NCBI GenBank assembly: GCA_030427635.1
Contig: JAUIBA010000020.1
Location: 16,401-80,400 of the forward strand
DNA length: 64,000 nt
Direction: 5' to 3'
From: Bacteroidia bacterium
Lineage (GTDB): Bacteria > Bacteroidota > Bacteroidia > Chitinophagales > Chitinophagaceae
Shown here: positions 1 to 10,208 of the stretch, in pieces
How the letters are laid out: the number at the start of each line of letters is the position of its first letter
How positions within the stretch are numbered: the first letter of the stretch is position 1
Notes under the pieces: model-generated
The model's database searches: none
Told to the model about the DNA's origin: nothing
Seen by the model: only the letters and a program-made list of their open reading frames with translations
Program-made: the position numbers and the translations under genes

Positions 1-721
1 CGGTGCCGGTAGTGATAGTATCCGTAATGGCCATAAGATAATGCGCTTCGTGACCCGGACGTGCATCCTGACTAAAGGTGCCGGTGCCACGTATGGTTTT
101 GCCACCCGGTATAGATTGCTCTGGTATAGCTATTACATCTGATACCCACGCCCGCAGTACTACATCACTACCCAGATGCTGAAAGTTGGTAATCTTCAGC
201 AGATAAGGTGTATCCGTTACCGCACTTACCGTACACTGATACTTAGTGAGCGCCGACAGCGCGCAAAAGTCATAACTGGAGTCGTAGTTACCGGCCAGCA
301 GTGTTGCAAAGTCGAATGGGGCAGTGAGCCTGAGTACTGCATCGTAATACTCATCTCCAAACTTAGCACTGTTTATCCTGAGCCTGAACGGATAATCGCC
401 GGCGGTAAGCGTACTCACATTGAAATAAAACACACCACCCATCAGAGTGCTTACAGTCATAGAAGCGGGAGTAACAGTAGCCGCAGCCGGCAGCCCTTCT
501 ACTGAGCAGGTGAGTTTATTGGTATTGATATCTCCTTTCTTTACACTGACATAGAAGGAAAAATTAAAACCACCTCCGGCGGGGGTCTGTGATACAGAGT
601 CGAAAGAAACAGAATAGGCAAATTCGTTCGCACCTGTGTTATTGCCGGTATTATCACTATTATTCTTCTTGCGACAGCCCAATAATATGGCAGGCAGTAG
701 CATATAACAAAGATATTTCAT
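1..721 (-). CDS. putative lipoprotein, 3' end beyond the window
   Basis: An open frame of 240 codons runs from an ATG at 721 to the window edge without a stop, so the gene is truncated here. The N-terminus is a lipoprotein signal: a hydrophobic stretch ending in L-L-G-C with Cys16 as the likely lipidated residue, followed by a charged, Asn/Thr-rich linker (about residues 17-30). The rest is rich in Thr, Ser, Val and aromatic residues, as in beta-sandwich surface lipoproteins. It lies codirectionally downstream of the T9SS protein at 851-4297 with a 129-base gap. A near-consensus promoter element (TAACTTTA, 7 of 8 to TAnnTTTG) sits 4 bases before the start. I do not recognise the family and infer only export and membrane anchoring. 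Confidence 0.75.
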   Translation of the reverse strand, partial: MKYLCYMLLPAILLGCRKKNNSDNTGNNTGANEFAYSVSFDSVSQTPAGGGFNFSFYVSVKKGDINTNKLTCSVEGLPAAATVTPASMTVSTLMGGVFYFNVSTLTAGDYPFRLRINSAKFGDEYYDAVLRLTAPFDFATLLAGNYDSSYDFCALSALTKYQCTVSAVTDTPYLLKITNFQHLGSDVVLRAWVSDVIAIPEQSIPGGKTIRGTGTFSQDARPGHEAHYLMAITDTITTGT

Positions 722-778
722 CAGCTAAAGTTAGGCATAAAAGCGGTAGCGACTATTTAGCGGCGGCGGCTGTAAGCG

Positions 779-814
779 GAGGGTTATCCCACTATACTCA
801 GTGAAATAACCCTC
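779..814. terminator. weak inverted repeat after the T9SS gene
   Basis: Nine-base arms (779-787 and 806-814, GAGGGTTAT/ATAACCCTC) are separated by 18 bases just beyond the stop of the gene at 851-4297. There is no clear T run on the minus strand, so termination is only possible. Confidence 0.3.
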
Positions 815-850
815 TGTTATATTCTTTGTACAGATAATAACTATCCGCTA

Positions 851-3800
851 TTACCATTTTACAAATTTCCTTACTTCAGTTCCGCTACCTCTTAGTGTTA
901 TGTGATAAATGCCGGGAGGCAGGTCTCTTACACTTATCACCTCTTTACCACCTGATGATAGCTTTCCTTCCAGTAAATGCTGCCCTATGGCATTTGTGAC
1001 TACGTATGAAGCGAAATCTGCGCCGGTAGTCTGTATCGTCAGTTCGTCTGTAGCCGGGTTAGGATATATCCTCACATTTGCCCTATCGGGGATATTGGTA
1101 GTGAGTGTTTCAGGACATCCCTTAATGTTTTCAACGGTATTGGTCATCACTACATCATTGCCATCAAAGTAGATTCCCACACGATTGGATATTACCGCCC
1201 CGGTAGCGAGGCCGGGTAATGTTCTTATCTTAAACACAAACATGCCGTCATTGAGTCCATGCCATGAACTATCCAGCAGTTTAATGCCAGGGAAATCGAA
1301 TTTAACGATATGATACGGCCCTTCTTTGTATTCAAAAATATCCATCTCAGCCGTAGCAGCCAGAATTTCCAGTGATGAATAATTAAGATTGGGGGAGAGT
1401 GTATCCAGCACATATACATTGTGTGCTGTATCATTACCCATATTCTCAAAGTGAACTATATACTGCAGAACAGTATCTATATCAAAGCAACCCGAAGGTG
1501 TTACTTCTATCATATTGGGGTCATAGGATGCACGTATGGTATCTACATCATCAGAGTTATTGTTAGTGGGGTCATCGTCTAATACTATAGGGCTTATGAA
1601 GCCGGATGAATGTATGGTATCTCCAATAATCAGCGTTTCGGAAGGATTTTTGTTCACTCTGGCTTTAAGCACGCGTGTGCCCGTAATTGCTGACAGCCCG
1701 GTACTGAGCCATGTTATAGAGTTGGTAGTATATGATGGCGTAACCGGGAGCATGTATGTACCCAAGACCACACCAGCGGCATATTTTGATGAAAAGCTGA
1801 ACACCTCATCAGCATTCTGAGGCATACAACGGAGATTCTGGATAATGATTGTGGTAGTGAGGCGCGTGATATCACAAATGGTATTGGTGTACTGGGCCAT
1901 ATCATAATCGGCACTGCTACATGTAAGCGCTACATTCCTTACCGGGCGGTTTAAGTTACCACCCACTGTAACTGTGTCATAGATATCGGCAGATGCAGGA
2001 CAGGTAGGCAACATACTGCCGGGCAATAAAGAAAATCGGTACACTGTACCCGCAGGAGCCAGAGTTTTATAGTACAATCCACTCAATGCCGTGAGCGTAT
2101 CTATACTTACACCATTAGAGTCCAACTGTATGTGTAGCGGATTCATATTGCCGACCTCCGCGGACTGCCTTATACAATCTGTATTTTCATCCAGAAAAAA
2201 GCGGATACGGAAAGTATTACATACAGGATGTGTGTACGTGAAAACCAAGGTATCCATATATACTGTATCCTGGTACAGTATATGTGTAACGGTATATGTA
2301 CCCGGGCTGGTGTAGTTATGCGGGATATTGGCATACCTGCCTGTAGCACCCGGCAGGGTCACAGAGGTAGCTGATGTACCATCACCAAAAAAAGTCTTAA
2401 TTCTCAGCAATGGAGAATTACTGTTTAACCGCACATAGAACAACTGGCCTGAACAGGTTGTATCAGGACTTGCCATCACACTATCTGCTACAATGCTATG
2501 CATCATTGTAACCAGCAACTGATTAGAATATGCCACAAGGCTACTGAAAGAACATGAAGTTTCGCATCTGTAATAGTAGGTATCACCCGGTGAATGGGTA
2601 TAAGTCGTATCGGTTGCACCTGAAATAGCCATCCAGCCTCCGGCACCACTTAATGACCGTTCCCACTGATATGACAGCCCTGATACCGGGCTGATGGCTG
2701 TAAGTGACAATGTAAGCGAGCATGCGCTACAGGTATCTGTACTACTGATGGCAATGCCCGGCACAGGTGTACCCGTGCAGATACATGTAGCTGTATAAGT
2801 TATCTTACTACCGGCAGAGAATAATTCATCACCTGTAGCAATACAGGTCGTTTTCAGTCTGTAATAGGTAGTAGCGGTAAGGCCTGAAATGCTATATGGC
2901 ACTGTGGTAGCACCGGGGATATCTGCCCACACAACACTATCCGGTGACGACTGCCATTGCAGCGCAATGGTAGGGAAGCCGGCATAGCCAGTGTTATTAA
3001 GCATAAATGTAGCAGTAGAGCATGCAGAAGTAACCGACGGGACAACAACTCCTGCATTATTATCCAGACATGGGCATGCAGCGCTGTGGGCAATGCGATA
3101 GCCCGGGGTAACATCTGTAGCAATAGCCGAGGTGCAGGTAACAAGGCACCTGTACCATGTATCGGCAGTGAGGCCACTAAATGAATAAACACCTGTGGTA
3201 GCACCACTTACATCGGTCCATGACACACTATCTGACGAAGACTGCCACTGATATGCAAGGCCGCTGGCTAATGTAGTACCGGAAAGCGACAGTATGACCC
3301 CGGTAGTACTGCATGCTACCGGTGTATTTGCTGTTACAGTACCGGCAAAGGGAGTACCTGTACAGGTATCGGGGAACACCTCGCCGAAACCAGCTGTACC
3401 ATTATAGATATATGCGTATGAGAACACCACACTATCCCCGACGGGAATAGAACCAAGGTTATATATAAGCCCAATGGCAAAATCGCCGGTAATAGTAGAG
3501 CCCACAAGTGGCGGACCGGAAAAAACACCTGCCAGGTCTGTTCCGATACTCATGGGCCATGATGTATATTGGAATACCCTTGCCCTGCTATCCCTGGCTC
3601 CAAGCCCCAATGACATACCGGGAACTCCAACAGAGTTAGCCTGAACCAGAGAGCGACCCATGATATCATTCTGATAAACTATAGTATTACTGGTTATGTA
3701 AGCACCTGCGGGCCATGCCATATCAATATCCGGGTCACAGTTTCGCATATAATAGATAGGGGCTGTAGCAGTTGTACCGGTATTGCGCATTTTCACTGTA

Positions 3801-4297
3801 AAGCGAACTGCAGAAGACAGCATACCAACATCAGACACCATATCTATAGCCAATGTACCCGTACTACTTACTGCCGTGCCTGACCAATATGCCTTTGCTA
3901 CACCACCGGCACTGGTATAACCGGCAGTACCTCCTATAACAGTAATGCCCGCACTAGTGTAGGATGGTGAAGTAACACTGGTAAATGCCTGTACCCTCTC
4001 TGAGCCTACCTGTAATGCCCAGCCTTCAAATGGCGACCCTGTATAAGTATAATCGCCCATAAATGGCGGTGAGCCCGTACTCCAGCCATCATGCCCATAA
4101 TCGTAAACAGAAGCAATATTTGCACTGGGATGTGGATGATAACCGGCAGGGGTGGTAGTACCGGCACCCAACGAACCTATGTTATTGATACCAACTTCAA
4201 GATAGCTGCCCCGGATAAATACATTTGTTCCCACCATCTGTGCGCCAGCAGTGAAACATAATACTAATAGAGCGAAGGAAATGGATATTTTTTTCAT
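851..4297 (-). CDS. T9SS-exported multidomain protein (Ig-like, PKD-like, DUF7619-like, sorting domain)
   Basis: This 1148-residue protein begins with a Sec signal peptide (about residues 1-19, ending A-G-A-Q). An unassigned N-terminal domain runs to about 325. Three Ig-like modules with the Y-Q-W-Q-S-S pattern and paired Cys follow. Next comes a PKD-like segment with an F-G-D-G motif near residue 634. A region at about 920-1055 carries Y-D-P-N, F-E-N-x-G-N-D-T-A-H-N and I-Y-F-D-G-N motifs, the pattern of the DUF7619 domain of Bacteroidota secreted proteins. The last about 70 residues, starting Y-P-N-P, are a type A T9SS sorting domain. It is presumably exported and attached at the cell surface. 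The PKD-DUF7619 core is shared with the genes at 16203 and 21292, so these are paralogues. Ligand and function are unknown. Confidence 0.88.
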   Translation of the reverse strand: MKKISISFALLVLCFTAGAQMVGTNVFIRGSYLEVGINNIGSLGAGTTTPAGYHPHPSANIASVYDYGHDGWSTGSPPFMGDYTYTGSPFEGWALQVGSERVQAFTSVTSPSYTSAGITVIGGTAGYTSAGGVAKAYWSGTAVSSTGTLAIDMVSDVGMLSSAVRFTVKMRNTGTTATAPIYYMRNCDPDIDMAWPAGAYITSNTIVYQNDIMGRSLVQANSVGVPGMSLGLGARDSRARVFQYTSWPMSIGTDLAGVFSGPPLVGSTITGDFAIGLIYNLGSIPVGDSVVFSYAYIYNGTAGFGEVFPDTCTGTPFAGTVTANTPVACSTTGVILSLSGTTLASGLAYQWQSSSDSVSWTDVSGATTGVYSFSGLTADTWYRCLVTCTSAIATDVTPGYRIAHSAACPCLDNNAGVVVPSVTSACSTATFMLNNTGYAGFPTIALQWQSSPDSVVWADIPGATTVPYSISGLTATTYYRLKTTCIATGDELFSAGSKITYTATCICTGTPVPGIAISSTDTCSACSLTLSLTAISPVSGLSYQWERSLSGAGGWMAISGATDTTYTHSPGDTYYYRCETSCSFSSLVAYSNQLLVTMMHSIVADSVMASPDTTCSGQLFYVRLNSNSPLLRIKTFFGDGTSATSVTLPGATGRYANIPHNYTSPGTYTVTHILYQDTVYMDTLVFTYTHPVCNTFRIRFFLDENTDCIRQSAEVGNMNPLHIQLDSNGVSIDTLTALSGLYYKTLAPAGTVYRFSLLPGSMLPTCPASADIYDTVTVGGNLNRPVRNVALTCSSADYDMAQYTNTICDITRLTTTIIIQNLRCMPQNADEVFSFSSKYAAGVVLGTYMLPVTPSYTTNSITWLSTGLSAITGTRVLKARVNKNPSETLIIGDTIHSSGFISPIVLDDDPTNNNSDDVDTIRASYDPNMIEVTPSGCFDIDTVLQYIVHFENMGNDTAHNVYVLDTLSPNLNYSSLEILAATAEMDIFEYKEGPYHIVKFDFPGIKLLDSSWHGLNDGMFVFKIRTLPGLATGAVISNRVGIYFDGNDVVMTNTVENIKGCPETLTTNIPDRANVRIYPNPATDELTIQTTGADFASYVVTNAIGQHLLEGKLSSGGKEVISVRDLPPGIYHITLRGSGTEVRKFVKW

Positions 4298-4410
4298 AAA
4301 GAACCGTTAGGTATTCAGACATTAAACTGTATTGACATAGCTATTGGCGAATATATAATAAAAAATGTTTGTGACAGTAAAAATATGCCTTACCTAATAT
4401 TAGCTATAAT

Positions 4411-4449
4411 AAACAGATATGCCTGCTACTAAAGCAGGCATATCTGTTT
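4411..4449. terminator. 17-bp perfect hairpin between uxs and the T9SS gene
   Basis: Arms 4411-4427 and 4433-4449 are perfectly complementary around a 5-base loop. The hairpin lies just after the uxs stop (minus strand) and before the start of the gene at 851-4297. It ends in TGTTT and then A/T-rich sequence on the minus strand, consistent with an intrinsic terminator. Confidence 0.7.
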
Positions 4450-4471
4450 TATCTATAGATGCGGATATTAT

Positions 4472-5407
4472 TTAGATGTGCTGTTTAAAATACTCAAGTG
4501 TACGTTTGAGACCTTCGTGACGATCGACCTTAGGCTCCCAGCCGAGTATTTCGCGGGCCTTGGTGATATTTGGCTGCCTTTGTTTGGGGTCGTCCTGAGG
4601 AAGTGGCTCAAATACAATCTTAGATTTAGAACCTGTAAGGGCCAGTACCTCTTCAGCAAACTGCAGCAGGGTTATCTCGGCAGGGTTACCGATATTAACC
4701 GGCTTATGATAGTCACTAAGCAGGAGACGGTAAATGCCTTCAACCAGATCATCGACATAGCAGAATGAGCGGGTCTGAGAACCATCACCGAAAACGGTGA
4801 TATCTTCTCCACGAAGTGCCTGACTCATAAATGTAGGCAGTGCACGGCCATCATCGAGCCTCATACGTGGACCATAAGTATTGAATATACGTATGATACG
4901 CGTTTCGAGCTGGTGATAGTTATGATAAGCCATTGTGATGCTCTCCATGTAGCGTTTGGCCTCATCATACACACCGCGAGGACCGATAGGGTTCACATTA
5001 CCCCAGTATTCTTCGGTCTGAGGGTGAACGAGCGGATCGCCATATACCTCAGATGTAGAGGCTACCAGAATCCTGGCTCCTTTTGACTTAGCCAGACCGA
5101 GCAGATTATGCGTACCATGAGCACCTACTTTCAAGGTCTGTATGGGCATTTTCAGATAATCGATAGGACTGGCAGGAGAGGCAAAATGCAGGATATAGTC
5201 AATATTACCAGGCACATGTACGAACTTGGTAATATCGTGATGGTAGAACTGAAATTCCTTTACAGGAAACAGGTGTTCTATATTTTTTATATTGCCGGTA
5301 AGGAGGTTATCCATACCTACCACTTCATAACCTTCTGCAAGGAAGCGGTCGCAAAGGTGAGAGCCGAGGAAGCCGGCAGCACCTGTTATCAGAATACGTT
5401 TTGCCAT
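4472..5407 (-). CDS. uxs: UDP-glucuronate decarboxylase (UDP-xylose synthase)
   Basis: This 311-residue short-chain dehydrogenase/epimerase-type enzyme is expected to convert UDP-glucuronate to UDP-xylose in the cytoplasm using bound NAD. The N-terminal G-A-A-G-F-L-G-S nucleotide loop (residues 9-16), the S/T-rich A-S-T-S-E-V-Y-G segment (117-123) and the catalytic pair Tyr147/Lys151 are all visible. Spacing and overall similarity fit UXS rather than GalE. The frame is open upstream, but the M-A-K-R-I-L-I-T-G start at 5407 is the natural one because it puts the Rossmann strand at the N-terminus. It follows ugd by 46 bases on the same strand, so the two enzymes form a consecutive UDP-glucose to UDP-xylose pathway, presumably for surface polysaccharide. 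Confidence 0.93.
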   Translation of the reverse strand: MAKRILITGAAGFLGSHLCDRFLAEGYEVVGMDNLLTGNIKNIEHLFPVKEFQFYHHDITKFVHVPGNIDYILHFASPASPIDYLKMPIQTLKVGAHGTHNLLGLAKSKGARILVASTSEVYGDPLVHPQTEEYWGNVNPIGPRGVYDEAKRYMESITMAYHNYHQLETRIIRIFNTYGPRMRLDDGRALPTFMSQALRGEDITVFGDGSQTRSFCYVDDLVEGIYRLLLSDYHKPVNIGNPAEITLLQFAEEVLALTGSKSKIVFEPLPQDDPKQRQPNITKAREILGWEPKVDRHEGLKRTLEYFKQHI

Positions 5408-5453
5408 GTATATATAACTATGTCTGTGAGCGAATGAATGAGTAAATACTGTA

Positions 5454-6836
5454 TTAATCAAGTGTACCGCGCTCACGTATGGGGCTTTCACCCTGTGGCA
5501 TAGCCAGTGTTTCGCGAACCTTAGGGTGAACTACACTGCGACCAATGCTCTCATAATAAAACCCGAGTGTCTGCATTTTATCCAGTGAATAAACGTTACG
5601 CCCGTCGAAAATAGCGGGATGTACGAGTACTTCACTGATACGGTCGAAGTCCGGGTTGCGGAATTCGCTCCACTCTGTAACTATGATAAGCGCACTGGCT
5701 CCGGTAAGCGCATCGTACTGGTCTTCAGCATAATACACTTTGTCGCCCATTATCTGGCGTACATTATTCATGCCTTCCGGGTCAAAAACACGCAGACTGG
5801 CACCAGCAGCAGACAGTTCATTTATCAGTTCCAGTGAAGGAGCATCACGAATATCATCGGTCTCAGGCTTGAAAGAGAGTCCCCAGATAGCAAATGTGAG
5901 TCCTGACAGGTCGCTACCAAAGTAGTTTTTCACTTTTGCCCCCAGTATCTTTTTCTGTAACTGGTTTACATGCATTACCACATTTACCAGTTTATAATCG
6001 TAGTCCATCTCCAGGGCAGTATGCGCCAGCGCCTGAACATCCTTAGGGAAGCAGCTGCCACCATAACCGATACCGGGGAACAGGAAGCGCTTACCTATGC
6101 GGCTGTCAGCCCCCATACCTATACGAACCCAATCTACATTGGCACCTGCCTTTTCGCAGAGGTTTGCCATCTCATTCATAAATGAGATACGCATAGCCAG
6201 ATAAGAGTTGGCAGCATACTTAGTCATTTCAGAAGAACGCTCGTCCATGAAGTATATAGGATTTCCCTGACGTACAAATGGCTGATAGAGCTCATCCATT
6301 ACTTTACGTGCACGGTCGGAAGAGGTACCTATAACCACACGGTCGGGCTTAAGGAAGTCGTCAACAGCCACACCTTCACGAAGGAATTCAGGGTTGGAAA
6401 CAACATCAAAAAGAGATTTATCGAGCCGGCGGCCCAGGGCTGCACTTACCTTCTCGGCAGTGCCAACCGGTACCGTACTCTTATTTACCACTACGGTGTA
6501 GCGAGTGATGATTTTGCTAAGAGACTCTGCAACGTCCAGTACATACTGGAGGTCGGCTGAGCCATCTTTACCAGGAGGGGTGGGCAGCGCCAGGAATATA
6601 ACGGTAGCATCCTTTATTCCATCCTCGAGTGAGGTAGTGAATGTGAGCCGTTTTTCCTTAATGTTGCGCTCGAGGAGTACATCCAGCCCTGGCTCATATA
6701 TAGGAGTTTTGCCTTGTTTCAGGCTTTCAATTTTTTTCTCGTCTATATCTATACAAACGACGTTGTTGCCGGTCTCGGCAAAGCAGGTTCCTGTAACCAG
6801 CCCTACATAGCCGGTTCCGATAATAGCTAATTGCAT
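5454..6836 (-). CDS. ugd: UDP-glucose 6-dehydrogenase
   Basis: This 460-residue enzyme is of normal length for the UDP-glucose/GDP-mannose dehydrogenase family. It oxidises UDP-glucose to UDP-glucuronate with two NAD+. The N-terminal G-T-G-Y-V-G-L nucleotide loop (residues 7-13), the N-K-S-T-V-P-V-G-T segment (118-126) and the active-site motif [10 protein letters not shown] with Cys262 are present, followed by a C-terminal UDP-binding domain. It is the first gene of a two-gene unit with uxs, so its product is the substrate of the next enzyme. A 493-base non-coding stretch precedes it. Confidence 0.96.
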   Translation of the reverse strand: MQLAIIGTGYVGLVTGTCFAETGNNVVCIDIDEKKIESLKQGKTPIYEPGLDVLLERNIKEKRLTFTTSLEDGIKDATVIFLALPTPPGKDGSADLQYVLDVAESLSKIITRYTVVVNKSTVPVGTAEKVSAALGRRLDKSLFDVVSNPEFLREGVAVDDFLKPDRVVIGTSSDRARKVMDELYQPFVRQGNPIYFMDERSSEMTKYAANSYLAMRISFMNEMANLCEKAGANVDWVRIGMGADSRIGKRFLFPGIGYGGSCFPKDVQALAHTALEMDYDYKLVNVVMHVNQLQKKILGAKVKNYFGSDLSGLTFAIWGLSFKPETDDIRDAPSLELINELSAAGASLRVFDPEGMNNVRQIMGDKVYYAEDQYDALTGASALIIVTEWSEFRNPDFDRISEVLVHPAIFDGRNVYSLDKMQTLGFYYESIGRSVVHPKVRETLAMPQGESPIRERGTLD

Positions 6837-7329
6837 CTTATTTTATCACAATTAAGGGTGTAAAAATAGTATAAATCCGGGTAAATTGATATCCCGGCCT
6901 ACAGTAGTACGGGGCACTAAGATAATAAACAGATGATATGGTAACAGGCGACAATAAAGAGAATAGCCTTTCCTACTTTTTGCCCATGTGCGCAATTTTA
7001 TTTTTCTCAGATGCGCTTTCACAGTAAGCTACTGATAAACAATACATTAGCAACTGTATAAACCAACCAAACTTCTCATAAACTTCCCGAAAATTGCTCG
7101 CGGATAATTTTTAATATAACAAATCTGCTTCGGAAAAACTCTGGAGTGATGTTTGTAAAATTGATATATATTTCATAGCACTATAAGTTGGGTTCAGGGC
7201 TATAAAGATACGAATAAAACAGGCAACAAAAGCATTACGCTATAAGTGTATGTATGCTACCTGGTGCAATTTCTGCTTTTACCCTCAACAACAGAGTAAA
7301 TAAAATGACATGTTTTGAATCCTGATTAT
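6837..7329. other. intergenic region, no gene seen
   Basis: This 493-base A/T-rich stretch lies between the start of ugd and the stop of the methyltransferase gene. I see no convincing reading frame, tRNA-like cloverleaf or strong hairpin. It should hold the ugd promoter, but no exact TAnnTTTG was found close to the ugd start. Confidence 0.5.
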
Positions 7330-8043
7330 TCAGACCAGAAACAGGAATACAGCAGGCGTTTTTTCCAGAGAAACAGATAATTTTTTCCAATCGGCTACTG
7401 TATGTGTCGCTATTTCTTCACATGGGCCAGTAACATCCATAGCAATACATAAACGGGTAGCGGGACGCAAATGACGGATAAAGTCCTGCAACATATGATT
7501 GTTACGGTAGGGCGTCTCGATAAATATCTGTGTTTGATTTTCTTTTGCTGAGCGGTCCTCATACTCTTTCAGCGCTTTACCTCTGGCAGGTTCTTTTACC
7601 GGCAGGTAGCCATTAAAAGCGAAGCTCTGCCCATTTAAGCCAGAAGCCATTAATGCCAGCAACAAAGAGGATGGGCCAGAAAGAGGAACTACACGCGCCC
7701 CTACTCTATGCGCCTCTGAAACGAGGATGCTGCCAGGGTCGGCAATACCGGGACAGCCGGCCTCACTCATTACTCCTACCTGCTTACCCTCTGCCAGCCA
7801 TGTGCGCAATAATGCAAGATCAGGCCCATGGTGCTTATCTATAAGTGAAAATGTGATATCGTCTATAACGAGTGCTGCATGCAGGCGGCGAAGGAACCGG
7901 CGGGCTGTACGGACATTCTCAACAAAATAATGTCTGATATGCTCTGTATGTGCAGCAACAGCAGGGGATAGTGTATCTATGACACCATCTGCCACCGGTA
8001 GCGGAATCATATATAATATACCAGAAGCACTTTCACTAATCAC
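7330..8043 (-). CDS. SAM-dependent methyltransferase, RsmI/tetrapyrrole methylase family
   Basis: This 237-residue protein has the tetrapyrrole-methylase fold of RsmI, the enzyme that 2'-O-methylates C1402 of 16S rRNA. Supporting motifs are the N-terminal L-Y-M-I-P-L-P strand, the central S-E-A-G-C-P-G-I-A-D-P-G loop (SAM binding) and P-L-S-G-P-S-S at the domain boundary. It matches the shorter RsmI-related form found in Bacteroidota, so the exact substrate is not certain. It is divergent from the DNA glycosylase gene, with 49 bases between the starts. Confidence 0.85.
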   Translation of the reverse strand: MISESASGILYMIPLPVADGVIDTLSPAVAAHTEHIRHYFVENVRTARRFLRRLHAALVIDDITFSLIDKHHGPDLALLRTWLAEGKQVGVMSEAGCPGIADPGSILVSEAHRVGARVVPLSGPSSLLLALMASGLNGQSFAFNGYLPVKEPARGKALKEYEDRSAKENQTQIFIETPYRNNHMLQDFIRHLRPATRLCIAMDVTGPCEEIATHTVADWKKLSVSLEKTPAVFLFLV

Positions 8044-8080
8044 GTAACAAACAAGTTTTTACAGGGTGAAGATACCTCAT

Positions 8081-8088
8081 TACTTTTG
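8081..8088 (+). promoter_or_regulatory. -7 promoter element TACTTTTG
   Basis: Exact match to the Bacteroidota TAnnTTTG element, ending 4 bases before the ATG of the glycosylase gene. A run of T (8056-8060) lies at about the -33 distance, but there is no clear TTTG. The transcript would be leaderless or nearly so. Confidence 0.45.
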
Positions 8089-8092
8089 ATAA

Positions 8093-8707
8093 ATGACGCT
8101 TCCTGACTCCTTCTATCAACGTAGCGATGTAGTGCAGATAGCCCGGGAACTGCTGGGCAAAGTAATAATAACTGAGAAAGCAGGCATTACTACTAGTGCC
8201 ATGATAACAGAAACAGAGGCTTATGCGGGTGTGACGGACAAAGCCTCACATGCATGGGGTGGAAGACGCACCCAACGCACAGAAGTAATGTATGCAGCAG
8301 GGGGCGTAGCTTATGTATATCTGTGTTATGGCATCCACCACCTGTTTAACGTAGTAACCTATAAAGAAGATATACCACATGCCGTATTGATAAGAGCTGC
8401 TGCACCACTGGAAGGAACAGACAAAATGCTGGAAAGACGCGGGCATGAGCGCCTTACGCCGGCCCTTACAGCAGGGCCCGGCTCTATGAGCATGGCACTG
8501 GGCATATATACCAGTGACAGCGGAGTATGGCTGCAAGGAGCAGCAATAAGGCTTGAGGACCGCGGTATCATAATACCGGAGCATGAGATAGTGGCTACAC
8601 CACGGATAGGCGTAGCCTATGCCGGAGAGGATGCTTATCTCCCCTACCGCTTCTACATAAAGGGAAACCCGTATGTGAGCAAGGGGAAATACCTGAAACA
8701 GCCATAA
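8093..8707 (+). CDS. DNA-3-methyladenine glycosylase, AAG/MPG family
   Basis: This 204-residue enzyme excises alkylated purines (3-methyladenine, hypoxanthine and related bases) in base-excision repair. It aligns with human AAG in spacing as well as motif: E-T-E-A-Y places the catalytic Glu at 42 and the stacking Tyr at 44, with His53 and Tyr76 at the offsets of AAG His136 and Tyr159. Further conserved segments are A-S-H-A-W-G-G, L-C-Y-G and R-A-A-A-P-L-E-G. It is monocistronic, with its own promoter element and a terminator immediately after it. Confidence 0.95.
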   Translation: MTLPDSFYQRSDVVQIARELLGKVIITEKAGITTSAMITETEAYAGVTDKASHAWGGRRTQRTEVMYAAGGVAYVYLCYGIHHLFNVVTYKEDIPHAVLIRAAAPLEGTDKMLERRGHERLTPALTAGPGSMSMALGIYTSDSGVWLQGAAIRLEDRGIIIPEHEIVATPRIGVAYAGEDAYLPYRFYIKGNPYVSKGKYLKQP

Positions 8708-8721
8708 CGTTACTACCAACA

Positions 8722-8749
8722 AAAAGGAGCTGAGAAATCAGCTCCTTTT
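8722..8749. terminator. bidirectional intrinsic terminator
   Basis: Twelve-base perfect arms (AAAAGGAGCTGA and its complement) surround a GAAA loop, with A and T tracts on either side. It sits between the convergent glycosylase and PorP/SprF genes and can serve both. Confidence 0.85.
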
Positions 8750-8778
8750 CAAATAATATAAGTGATGTCTTCAGGCTA

Positions 8779-9822
8779 TTAATAAAGCTTAGGACAAGAC
8801 CAGTTGTAGTTAGGATTGCGCTCGCGCTTGTTGATACGGCCGAAGTATATAAGTGATACTTCATAAGCACCGGCACTGCGGGTAGCAGGTGTGAAGCTGG
8901 AAATGTTCACATCATAGCTGATACCGATACGCATTTTAGACCATTCTATGCCAACATATGGAGAAACGGCATCCATGTAACGATACCAGCCACCAAGATA
9001 GAAAATGGTATTTTTCTGATACTCCTCGTCATGCTCAGGGTTAAGAACGAAACCTACAGCAGCACCTATAGCTACCTCAGTAGCGCCTGCCTGGCTCTGA
9101 TAAATACCGCTGGCATAGAGTACTGTATTAGGATTCATATCGAAAGAGCCTCCGATATATGCCGTGTGACGGGCATGAATCTTAGCTGTATCTTCATTCA
9201 GGAAAGTCTCAACAGGACGTGTGAGGTGATATTGTGAATAACCGAGGTAGAATGTAGCATGGTCGGCAATCTGACCGGAGTACATAGCACCGAGGTTGAT
9301 ATCGGAATAGGTAAGATCGGCGTTGGCAAAGTACTCACCTGTAGGGTAAGCCAATGTACCATCTCCGTTATTATACATATCCTCGAAAGTGAGGCGGGCA
9401 AAATTGATATTTTTCTGTACCAACATACCCTGCAGACCGAATGAGAGGTGCTGCTGACGATCGCGGCCGAATGCTTTGTGATATGCAAGTGAACCACCGA
9501 AAGTAGTATTGGTAAGGCCACCGGAGCCTGCTTTGTCATAAAAACCGAGCAGACCTATACCCAATGCATCGCCCTCGGGCAACTTGCCTTTGAGTGCGGC
9601 AATATCGAAAGAAATAGAACCTGTAACGTAAGGATTGGGTGATACAGATGCCCACTGGGAGCGGTAGTTACCGGAAAAACGCAGGTCATCGGCCACAAGA
9701 CCGGTCATAGCAGGATTTAAGGTAAGAGGCGATGTGAAATATTGAGTAAAGTGTATATCCTGAGCTCTCAGTCCGCCTGACAAGAGCATAGCAACACCCA
9801 CTCCAAGTAATAATTTCTTCAT
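8779..9822 (-). CDS. PorP/SprF family type IX secretion outer-membrane protein
   Basis: This 347-residue protein has a Sec signal peptide (residues 1-20, ending L-R-A-Q). It begins with the conserved D-I-H-F-T-Q-Y-F-x-x-P-L-T-L-N-P-A segment of the PorP/SprF family. The rest is made of alternating strands with aromatic girdles, as expected of an outer-membrane beta-barrel. Such proteins assist secretion or surface attachment of T9SS cargo and are often encoded beside their cargo gene. Here the neighbours are unrelated, so its partner cannot be read from context, but several T9SS cargo genes lie in the same window. Confidence 0.9.
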   Translation of the reverse strand: MKKLLLGVGVAMLLSGGLRAQDIHFTQYFTSPLTLNPAMTGLVADDLRFSGNYRSQWASVSPNPYVTGSISFDIAALKGKLPEGDALGIGLLGFYDKAGSGGLTNTTFGGSLAYHKAFGRDRQQHLSFGLQGMLVQKNINFARLTFEDMYNNGDGTLAYPTGEYFANADLTYSDINLGAMYSGQIADHATFYLGYSQYHLTRPVETFLNEDTAKIHARHTAYIGGSFDMNPNTVLYASGIYQSQAGATEVAIGAAVGFVLNPEHDEEYQKNTIFYLGGWYRYMDAVSPYVGIEWSKMRIGISYDVNISSFTPATRSAGAYEVSLIYFGRINKRERNPNYNWSCPKLY

Positions 9823-10208
9823 CTTATATAACGTTAATTAAAGACAGTATTATGAATCAGAGACCCAAATTAAGCCAATAATTCATTTTATACAAGACAT
9901 ACTACAATATTATTTAGTTGGGTGTAAAATGAGGATGTTATCAAATAAATTAATAGGTAATGTATTTTGAGGTTTTTTTGAATAAAACATGAGTCTTTTT
10001 TAACTAATTGTAATAGAAAAATGAATGTGTAAGACATGATATTTATTCATTGCAGACAATGAAACGACCTTGTGACAATAGCAGGAAATAATGCCAGAAC
10101 CTGACTACTGCTGTCGGGACCAAGGCTAACCGGATACGGATAATATGAGCCAAAACAAATACAGAAAAACAGCGGGGAGCTGTTTTGTATCTAATTTTGC
10201 AGCACTCT
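9823..10208. other. divergent intergenic region
   Basis: These 386 bases separate the divergent porP-like and murF-alr genes. I see no supported gene. The porP-like side holds a 7-of-8 TAnnTTTG match (TTAATTTG on the minus strand, near 9867); the murF-alr side holds the exact element at 10192. Confidence 0.45.
10192..10199 (+). promoter_or_regulatory. -7 promoter element TAATTTTG
   Basis: Exact TAnnTTTG, 9 bases before the ATG of murF-alr. No clear TTTG at the -33 distance. It argues for translation starting at 10209 rather than at the TTG at 10185. Confidence 0.4.

Noticed and set aside
5408..5491. 28-codon extension of uxs overlapping the end of ugd
   Set aside because: Enzymes of this family begin directly with the Rossmann strand; the ATG at 5407 gives exactly that.
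6837..7329. Possible tRNA or small RNA gene in the longest intergenic stretch
   Set aside because: A GGTTCAGGG stretch near 7193 recalls a T-loop, but no acceptor stem or cloverleaf could be built around it.
8246..8722. 158-codon minus-strand frame opposite the DNA glycosylase gene
   Set aside because: The plus-strand glycosylase has all catalytic residues at the right spacing; the antisense frame is a shadow rich in Cys, Tyr and Ser.
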